Assembly: GCA_944358565.1 (NCBI GenBank)
Contig: CALVRK010000056.1
Coordinates: 1 to 6,816 of the forward strand
Direction of reading: 5' to 3'
Length of the DNA: 6,816 nt
Source: an uncultured Bacilli bacterium
GTDB taxonomy: Bacteria > Bacillota_I > Bacilli_A > RF39 > UBA660
This document shows, in pieces, positions 1 through 4,586 of the stretch. The notes below the pieces were generated by a model. That model saw nothing but the letters and a program-made list of their open reading frames with translations, was not told where the DNA came from and ran no database searches. Made by a program: the position numbers and the translations under genes. Positions within the stretch are counted from its first letter, which is position 1, and each line of letters starts with the position of its first letter.

Positions 1-1473
1 ACTCATGGACATGAAGATCATATAGGTGGTATTCCATTTTTACTTTCAGAAGTTAATATTCCGGCAATATATGCGCCTAATCAAGCGGCGGCTTTGATTA
101 GAAAAAAATTAGAAGATAGAAAAATAAAATATAATAGTCTATACGTTTATCAAGATGACAGTGTTTACAGATTTAAAGAAATGTGGGTTGAATTTTATAG
201 AACTACTCACTCTATTCCAGATTCACATGGTATAGTTATTCATACACCAGATGGTGTGATTGTGACAACTGGTGATTTTAAATTTGATTTAACACCTATT
301 GGTCCAATGGCTGATGTATGGAAAATTGCAAGATTAGGCTCTGAAGGTATTACTTTACTTTTAAGTGATAGTACTAATGCGATGAACAGTGGCATAAGTA
401 TTAGTGAATCTAAGGTTGACAATGCTTTGGAAGAGTTATTTAATAAGCATGATAGCCGCATTATTATTGCGACGTTTGCGTCTAATATATATAGATTAAA
501 ACATATTGTCGATACTTGTAAAAGACATGGGCGTAAGATTGCGGTGTTTGGTAGAAGTATGGAAAACAATATTGAGATTTCTATTGAAGGCGGATATATT
601 AAACATAAAGAAATATTTATTACTCCAGATGAAGCAACGAATTTACCATCAAACAAAGTATGTTTACTTTGTACAGGTACTCAAGGTGAACCACTAGCAG
701 CTTTAAGTAGGCTTGCGAATGGTACATTTAGACATATTAAACTTCGTAGTGATGATGTTGTTGTGTTTTCATCATCAGCTATACCTGGTAATGCATTAAG
801 TATTTCAAGAACTATTAATAAATTATATTTAAAAGGAATAACAGTTTATACTAATACCTCATTAAGCGATATTCATGCTTCCGGTCATGCGAATGAAGAA
901 GAATTAAAATGGATGCTTAGACTCGCTAAGCCAAAATATTTTATGCCTTTCCACGGCGAATATAGAATGCTTAAAAGACATGCGGATATTGCGATTGAAT
1001 GTGATATACCTAAAGAAAATACCTTTGTTTTAAATAATGGAGATGTACTTTCTATGAAAAAAGGGGTTATTAAAAAAGTGGGCCATATTCAAGCTGGTGA
1101 TACTTATGTGGATGGTAACCGTATTGGTGAAGTTAGCAATGCTGTAATGAAAGATAGAAAAATAATGGCCAACGATGGAATTGTTGTAGTGATTGCTAAT
1201 ATAGATATTAAAAATGGTAAGTTATTAGCTAGTCCAAATATTATTACAAGAGGATTTGTACTTGTAAATGATAATTTAGATTTACTTAAAAAATTAGAAT
1301 TTTTAGCTAGAGATGCAATTAATAATAAAATTAAAACTGGCGTAAATTATGCTGATGTGAAAACGGAAGTTACTAATACTTTGAGTAACTATATCAATTT
1401 TCATACTGGAAGAAAGCCGATCATTTTACCTGTCATTATGGATGTTAAAAAAGACGTTAAGAATTTAGCTTAA
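1..1473 (+). CDS. rnj: Ribonuclease J, 5'-truncated by window edge
   Basis: Metallo-beta-lactamase/beta-CASP ribonuclease that degrades and matures RNA in the cytoplasm, with 5'-3' exonuclease and endonuclease activity in known family members. The frame is open from base 1 and begins with the zinc motif HGHEDHIGG, so the true start lies upstream. A TTG at 94 in this frame is only an internal Leu. About 72 residues are missing: adding 72 to the visible residue numbers puts every catalytic position on B. subtilis RNase J1 numbering. That gives H74, H76, D78 and H79 (motif 1), H142 (THSIPDS), D164 (GDFK), H368 (SGHA) and H390 (FHGEYR). The beta-CASP motif CTGTQGEP is at about residues 193-200. 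The total would be about 562 aa, normal for the family. With all metal ligands present it resembles the active J1 type rather than a degenerate J2. The gene ends in TAA, and its last codons form the 5' arm of a terminator shared with the convergent operon. Confidence 0.96.
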   Translation, partial: THGHEDHIGGIPFLLSEVNIPAIYAPNQAAALIRKKLEDRKIKYNSLYVYQDDSVYRFKEMWVEFYRTTHSIPDSHGIVIHTPDGVIVTTGDFKFDLTPIGPMADVWKIARLGSEGITLLLSDSTNAMNSGISISESKVDNALEELFNKHDSRIIIATFASNIYRLKHIVDTCKRHGRKIAVFGRSMENNIEISIEGGYIKHKEIFITPDEATNLPSNKVCLLCTGTQGEPLAALSRLANGTFRHIKLRSDDVVVFSSSAIPGNALSISRTINKLYLKGITVYTNTSLSDIHASGHANEEELKWMLRLAKPKYFMPFHGEYRMLKRHADIAIECDIPKENTFVLNNGDVLSMKKGVIKKVGHIQAGDTYVDGNRIGEVSNAVMKDRKIMANDGIVVVIANIDIKNGKLLASPNIITRGFVLVNDNLDLLKKLEFLARDAINNKIKTGVNYADVKTEVTNTLSNYINFHTGRKPIILPVIMDVKKDVKNLA

Positions 1474-1482
1474 CGTCTTTTA
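1447..1482. terminator. Bidirectional intrinsic terminator, rnj / prepilin operon
   Basis: A perfect 12-bp inverted repeat (AAAGACGTTAAG at 1450-1461, its complement at 1469-1480) flanks a 7-nt loop. On the + strand it runs into TTTATTT. On the minus strand six T residues follow (the A-run at 1447-1452). It can therefore stop both rnj and the convergent operon. The 5' arm lies within the coding sequence of rnj, and the minus-strand stop codon touches the other arm. Confidence 0.88.
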
Positions 1483-1854
1483 TTTACAGTTATCAGGAGC
1501 GTTATATTTATAATCATATTTAGTGCCATTTGCCTTTTTAGTAGCTGTAATAGTAACTGAAGCATTATTTAAACTACAACCTTTTGAAGGTAAAGTAATT
1601 TCTCCTTCTAAATATCCTTCACTTTTTAAAGTGGATACAGTTACAGTATATGACGAGCGATCACTCATAACATCTTTATTATCACTAAGCCAATTTCTAG
1701 TAGCTAAAATAATAGAGTTTGTTGTTGACTCATCTGCTTGAGTTTGTCCATCTTGAATATTACTAACTACACTAGGTACAATTACCATAAGTAAAAGCGA
1801 TAGTATAACGATAACGCCTAAAAGTTCAATTAATGTAAATCCTTTATTTTTCAT
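1480..1854 (-). CDS. Type IV prepilin-like / pseudopilin protein
   Basis: A 124-aa prepilin with a five-residue leader MKNKG followed by FTLIELLGVI. This is the class III signal cleaved and N-methylated by prepilin peptidase (G5|F6). E10 corresponds to the conserved mature Glu5, and P27 to the common Pro22. Residues 6-30 form the hydrophobic helix that sits in the membrane and then packs in the pilus core. The remainder is a small globular domain with W55 and a C-terminal Cys pair, C93 and C123, that could form a disulfide. The start at 1854 is preferred over an in-frame ATG at 1872, because GAGGTG sits 7 nt upstream of 1854 while 1872 has no SD and would give a poor leader. The start overlaps the enolase stop by 11 nt, suggesting translational coupling. 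No assembly ATPase, platform protein or peptidase is in view. Whether it serves a competence-like pseudopilus, secretion or adhesion cannot be decided. Confidence 0.9.
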   Translation of the reverse strand: MKNKGFTLIELLGVIVILSLLLMVIVPSVVSNIQDGQTQADESTTNSIILATRNWLSDNKDVMSDRSSYTVTVSTLKSEGYLEGEITLPSKGCSLNNASVTITATKKANGTKYDYKYNAPDNCK

Positions 1855-3082
1855 CTTCAAGCACCTCTTCAATTCTTAAAAGTTCATTATATTTACATGT
1901 CCTATCAGTTCTAGAGAGTGAACCTGTTTTAATTTGACCTAAGTTTAAGCCAACAGCAAGGTCAGCAATAGAGGTATCTTCGGTTTCACCACTACGATGA
2001 GAGATGATTGTTTTATAGCCATTTTGTTTAGCTAAATTAATAGTATCTAATGTTTCGGTAATAGTACCTATTTGATTGATCTTTATCAAAATAGCATTAC
2101 CAGCATGCATATCAATACCTTTTTGAAGATATTTTTTATTAGTAACAAATAAATCATCACCGACTAATTGAACTTTATCACCATATCTTTCAGTCATTTT
2201 TTTAAATCCTTCCCAGTCGTTTTCGTCAACTGGATCTTCTATAGAAATGATTGGATATTTATCTAATAATGTTTGATAGTAATCAATTAATTCGTCAGTA
2301 GTTAATTTTAAGTTTGCTCCTTTTAAATTATATATACCATTTTCATAGAATTCACTAGCAGCGACATCAAGTGCAAAAGTGACATCTTTGCCTGGTGTAT
2401 ATCCAGCTTCATTAATAGCTTTTATTAATAAATCCAAAGCTTCTTCATTAGTATTTAAATTTGGTGCAAAGCCACCTTCATCACCGACGCCTGTTTGATA
2501 ACCTGCATTATGTAAAACTGATTTCAAATGATGAAAAACTTCACTACCAATTTGTAATCTTTTACTAAAGGTATCTGCTATAGGTATGATCATAAATTCT
2601 TGGAAGTCTAATCCATTATCAGCATGTGCTCCTCCATTTAAAATATTCATCATGGCTCTTGGCATGGAATATTTTTTACCAACATATTTAAATAATGGCT
2701 CATTTTTGTCTAAAGCTGCTGCTTTTAGATTAGCAAGTGAAATACCTAAGATAGCATTCGCGCCATATTTTGATTTTGTTTCGCTGCCATCTAATTCGAT
2801 TAAAGTTTCATCAATTTTTCTTTGGTTATGTGGATCCATTCCTATTAAAGCTTTTTTTAAAATATTATTAACATTATTTACAGCTGTTAATACACCTTTG
2901 CCCATATATCTTGATTTGTCATTATCTCTTAGCTCTAAAGCTTCTTTAACTCCCGTAGAGGCTCCTGATGGAACCGCAGCTCTTCCCAAAATACCATTTT
3001 CTAATATAACATCTACTTCAACTGTAGGATTGCCCCTTGAATCTAAAATTTCTCTTGCTTTTATATCTTTAATTTTTGACAT
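1844..3082 (-). CDS. eno: Enolase (phosphopyruvate hydratase)
   Basis: Interconverts 2-phosphoglycerate and phosphoenolpyruvate in glycolysis; cytoplasmic and Mg2+-dependent. The N-terminus shows AREILDSRGNPTVEVDV and the PSGASTG loop (residues 38-44). Active-site elements are all present: GGAHADN with H153, QEFM with E162, GDEGGFAPN with E202, the metal ligands D239 (ALDVA), E282 (SIEDP) and D309/D310 (VGDD), catalytic base K334 (LIKINQ), H362-R363-S364 in SHRSGETEDT, and K385. At 412 aa it is shorter than the usual ~430. It stops just after LLRIEEVL, so the customary C-terminal tail is missing, and its final codons overlap the prepilin start. The start ATG overlaps the upstream gene by 14 nt and has an AAGGAG SD 9 nt away (3092-3097). 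In B. subtilis, enolase is reported as a degradosome partner of RNase J, which happens to be the convergent neighbour here. Confidence 0.97.
   Translation of the reverse strand: MSKIKDIKAREILDSRGNPTVEVDVILENGILGRAAVPSGASTGVKEALELRDNDKSRYMGKGVLTAVNNVNNILKKALIGMDPHNQRKIDETLIELDGSETKSKYGANAILGISLANLKAAALDKNEPLFKYVGKKYSMPRAMMNILNGGAHADNGLDFQEFMIIPIADTFSKRLQIGSEVFHHLKSVLHNAGYQTGVGDEGGFAPNLNTNEEALDLLIKAINEAGYTPGKDVTFALDVAASEFYENGIYNLKGANLKLTTDELIDYYQTLLDKYPIISIEDPVDENDWEGFKKMTERYGDKVQLVGDDLFVTNKKYLQKGIDMHAGNAILIKINQIGTITETLDTINLAKQNGYKTIISHRSGETEDTSIADLAVGLNLGQIKTGSLSRTDRTCKYNELLRIEEVLEDEK
1862..1867 (-). promoter_or_regulatory. SD that fixes the prepilin start
   Basis: GAGGTG lies 7 nt before the ATG at 1854 and inside the last enolase codons. 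It supports the shorter prepilin (MKNKG leader) over the upstream in-frame ATG at 1872, which lies only 4 nt 5' of this SD. Confidence 0.75.
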
Positions 3083-3788
3083 GGTATCCTTCTCCTTTTA
3101 AATAACATACGGTATTTTTTTGTTTTAAAAATGTGATAAGTGCTCGATATTTATTTAACCAATATCTATAATCTTTTAAATCTTCTAAGAAGTCTTTGGA
3201 ATGCGTTTTTTCAAAGTCTTGGGTATATTTAGTAATATTTTCTTTAAATTGTAACCAATAACTATGATCATATTCAATACTGAAAGTTATATGTGGTCCT
3301 CTTAAATTGGGGTTCCCTTTTGGTGGCCTAAAGAAAACATCATTATTATCAATAATTTCGGCTGCTGAATAACCAACCGGTATTTTTTTGCCAGTAATTT
3401 TACTTAAAAATTGATTTCCATCTAGAGATTTAGCATATTCAAAACCATATAAATATAAAACGTCGCTACAGTCTGTTCTTTCGGCTTTTAATACGTCTTC
3501 TTTTCCCTCATTATCTAATATTTTTTTTGATTTAGTGAAATTTAAAATTTTACTCATGGTATTATTGCTACTGTTTAATAAGTTTTTATAATAAGTATAA
3601 ATAAATATATCAGTAAAATCGTTATAGAATTCTCCTTCATATTCTTTTATAATAGCAGTGAGTAATTGTGTTAATTCTTCGTCAGTTAATGATTCATTAA
3701 TGTTTAAATTGTCTTTTAAATTTTCCTTAAAGTCTTCAAACATTTCTTTTAATAATGTAAAATGTGTTTGGCTTTTATCTTCTTGCAT
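3069..3788 (-). CDS. Uncharacterised 239-aa cytosolic protein, first gene of the eno operon
   Basis: I do not recognise the family. The product has no signal peptide or membrane segment. Its N-terminal ~65 residues are acidic and probably helical (LLKEMFEDFKENL, SLTDEELTQLL). The central part (about 100-175) is richer in aromatics and Gly/Pro (FFRPPKGNPNLRGPHITF), and the C-terminal ~60 residues are again charged and probably helical (DFLEDLKDYRYWLNKYRALITFLKQ). The ATG at 3788 has a modest GGTGA SD 4 nt upstream and an extended -10 promoter only 15 nt away. The frame is fully open with codon use like its neighbours, and its end overlaps eno by 14 nt. These facts support a real gene co-transcribed with enolase and the prepilin. 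The co-transcription suggests housekeeping expression but gives no specific function. Confidence 0.82.
   Translation of the reverse strand: MQEDKSQTHFTLLKEMFEDFKENLKDNLNINESLTDEELTQLLTAIIKEYEGEFYNDFTDIFIYTYYKNLLNSSNNTMSKILNFTKSKKILDNEGKEDVLKAERTDCSDVLYLYGFEYAKSLDGNQFLSKITGKKIPVGYSAAEIIDNNDVFFRPPKGNPNLRGPHITFSIEYDHSYWLQFKENITKYTQDFEKTHSKDFLEDLKDYRYWLNKYRALITFLKQKNTVCYLKGEGYHVKN
3092..3097 (-). promoter_or_regulatory. Ribosome binding site of eno inside the upstream gene
   Basis: AAGGAG, 9 nt before the eno ATG, lies within the coding sequence of the upstream 239-aa gene. Together with the 14-nt overlap this suggests that eno translation is coupled to, or cleared by, ribosomes finishing the upstream frame. 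A second AAGG closer to the ATG is a weaker alternative. Confidence 0.7.
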
Positions 3789-3803
3789 ATTATCACCAGT
3801 ATA

Positions 3804-3812
3804 ATTATAACA
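3804..3812 (-). promoter_or_regulatory. Extended -10 promoter of the unknown-eno-prepilin operon
   Basis: On the minus strand TGTTATAAT (TG-n-TATAAT) is a perfect extended -10 element. The region 17-19 bp upstream is T/A-tract DNA with no good -35 hexamer, as is common for extended -10 promoters. The -10 ends 15 nt before the ATG at 3788, so the predicted transcript has a leader of only about 10-12 nt, with the SD practically at the 5' end. Confidence 0.65.
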
Positions 3813-3841
3813 TTTTTTCTAAAAAAAATGGAAAAAAGTTG

Positions 3842-3870
3842 TTGAATTTTTTGTAAATTTATAGTATACT
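3842..3870 (+). promoter_or_regulatory. Sigma-A-type promoter of tRNA-Arg
   Basis: TTGAAT (3842-3847) and TATACT (3865-3870) are separated by 17 bp. Transcription should begin near 3877, about 12 nt before the mature tRNA 5' end. It is divergent from the eno operon promoter, the two -10 elements lying about 55 bp apart. Confidence 0.75.
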
Positions 3871-3888
3871 TGTTTTGTTGTTTGAGTT

Positions 3889-3965
<77 letters not shown>

Positions 3966-3978
3966 TTTTAGACTATAT

Positions 3979-4014
3979 AAAAACTTGGAAAAATAAGCAT
4001 TTCCAAGTTTTTTT
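3979..4014 (+). terminator. Intrinsic terminator of tRNA-Arg
   Basis: A 13-bp hairpin (AAAAACTTGGAAA at 3979-3991, TTTCCAAGTTTTT at 4000-4012) with an 8-nt loop is followed by a continuous T tract to 4014. It lies 13 nt beyond the encoded CCA and ends the tRNA transcript. Confidence 0.88.
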
Positions 4015-4131
4015 CTGTAATAAATAATTATCACGAATTTACATATTATGATACTATTTTGGGCACTCTTTCGGCACTCATTAAAACAGCTTATCTATAT
4101 AAAATTTAGCTTTTTATATTAAATTTATAAA
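4015..4131. other. AT-rich non-coding stretch behind tRNA-Arg
   Basis: No plausible gene starts here and every frame has frequent stops. The only structure seen is a direct repeat of GGCACTC and an imperfect AT-rich palindrome (TATAAAATTT near 4097, AAATTTATA near 4121). It forms the left side of a decayed accessory patch that continues to about 4540. The 3' end of the tRNA is not repeated anywhere else in the window, so no att pair can be shown. Confidence 0.5.
4062..4079. repeat. Direct repeat GGCACTC x2
   Basis: Two identical 7-bp copies (4062-4068 and 4073-4079) are separated by TTTC. They are GC-rich islands in very AT-rich DNA, about 100 bp downstream of the tRNA. They could be a protein-binding site, a recombination scar or chance. 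Confidence 0.5.
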
Positions 4132-4383
4132 TTGAGTTTAGAATATTTTTGTTTTAAAAAACATTATACTCAAGAATATTTGGCAGAACTTACAAATTTA
4201 AGTGCAACTTATATAAGTCGGTTAGAAACTTTAGAAACTAGTAAACACTGCCCTTCTTTTGAAAAATTAGAGTGTTTAGCTAAGTCTTTTGAAATTGAAA
4301 ATTTTGAGTTTTATGGAACAAAGTCAAAATTTATGATTAGATATATTGTTTTAAATATAACATGTATTTTTCTAAACTTTTAA
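4132..4383 (+). pseudogene. Decayed XRE/Cro-type helix-turn-helix regulator
   Basis: The open frame carries a recognisable XRE-type DNA-binding domain: YTQEYLAELTNLSATYISRLE (helices 2-3, the HTH) followed by PSFEKLECLAKSFEIENFEFY (helices 4-5), in the family order. Intact relatives usually begin with an extra helix after an ATG. Here the frame opens with TTG, has no SD, and is closed by TAA 9 nt upstream, so the start and part of helix 1 are gone. A 9-bp tandem duplication (4222-4239) adds a second TLE just after the recognition helix, where the family has a short turn. The last ~15 codons are antisense to a TnpB remnant and are not HTH-like, so the 3' end looks chimeric. I infer a non-functional remnant. 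A short functional protein from the TTG cannot be excluded. Confidence 0.6.
4222..4239. repeat. 9-bp perfect tandem duplication TTAGAAACT
   Basis: TTAGAAACT occurs twice back to back inside the HTH remnant. It is in frame and duplicates residues TLE in the turn after the recognition helix. It probably arose by replication slippage in a gene no longer under selection. Confidence 0.7.
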
Positions 4384-4530
4384 ACATTATATTAATTGAA
4401 GCATTATAATCACGGTCATGATTAATATGACATATTGGACATTCTCACTTTCTTATGTTTAAATCTTTGACTTCCTTATTTTGACAATCTACTATCTAGA
4501 GTTGATATAAATTTTTGATTTTTATTAATA
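4337..4530 (-). pseudogene. tnpB: 3' remnant of a tnpB (IS605/IS607-type RNA-guided nuclease) gene
   Basis: Minus-strand reading upstream of a TAA at 4337-4339 gives NKEVKDLNIRK, then a TGA, then ECPICHINHDRDYNASINI and a short tail MFKSLEKYMLYLKQYI. This is the C-terminal end of TnpB: the second CPxC half of its zinc finger and the third RuvC motif (HDRDxNAxINI, with the catalytic Asp). The TGA falls where the family has Trp (KWxCPxC), so it reads as a TGG-to-TGA nonsense mutation. Farther upstream a TAG (4496-4498) and frame jumps interrupt what resembles the first zinc-finger half: DCQNKEVKDL is in frame, and KNQKF about 4507-4525 in another frame. Only about 60 of some 370-400 codons survive. 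No tnpA, transposon end or omega-RNA could be delimited. The remnant's 3' end overlaps, antisense, the tail of the HTH remnant, and its 5' side abuts the promoter of the sulfotransferase gene. Confidence 0.85.
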
Positions 4531-4542
4531 TTTCAACTAAAT

Positions 4543-4570
4543 TTCACATAAATTGGTTATTCTATATAAT
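4543..4570 (+). promoter_or_regulatory. Promoter of the aryl-sulfate sulfotransferase gene
   Basis: TTCACA (4543-4548, five of six consensus bases) and a perfect TATAAT (4565-4570) are 16 bp apart. The -10 ends 16 nt before the ATG, so the transcript should start near 4577, within or next to the SD, giving a leader of about 10 nt. A 6-bp inverted repeat (AGTTGA 4500-4505, TCAACT 4533-4538) lies just upstream and is only a weak operator candidate. Confidence 0.7.
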
Positions 4571-4572
4571 GT

Positions 4573-4580
4573 AAAGGGAG
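4573..4580 (+). promoter_or_regulatory. SD of the aryl-sulfate sulfotransferase gene
   Basis: AAAGGGAG lies 6 nt before the ATG at 4587, a strong site that settles the start. It may be partly cut off if transcription begins at the usual distance from the -10. Confidence 0.8.
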
Positions 4581-4586
4581 ATAGAT

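Noticed and set aside
94..96. TTG as the start of RNase J
   Set aside because: The same frame is open back to base 1 and contains the essential HGHEDHIGG zinc motif, so 94 is an internal Leu.
1855..1872. Upstream ATG (1872) as the prepilin start
   Set aside because: It lacks an SD, while GAGGTG fits the ATG at 1854, which gives a standard short class III leader.
2586..3101. Long open frame on the + strand opposite eno
   Set aside because: Antisense to the conserved N-terminal half of enolase, with no SD or recognisable domain; a codon-bias shadow. Similar shadows at 240-656, 506-697 and 1523-1741 were dropped for the same reason.
4500..4538. AGTTGA/TCAACT inverted repeat as an assT operator
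   Set aside because: Only 6 bp with a long loop in AT-rich DNA that partly belongs to the tnpB remnant; not above chance.
4015..4586. CRISPR array or other novel repeat system
   Set aside because: No regularly spaced repeats; only one short pair and one tandem duplication.
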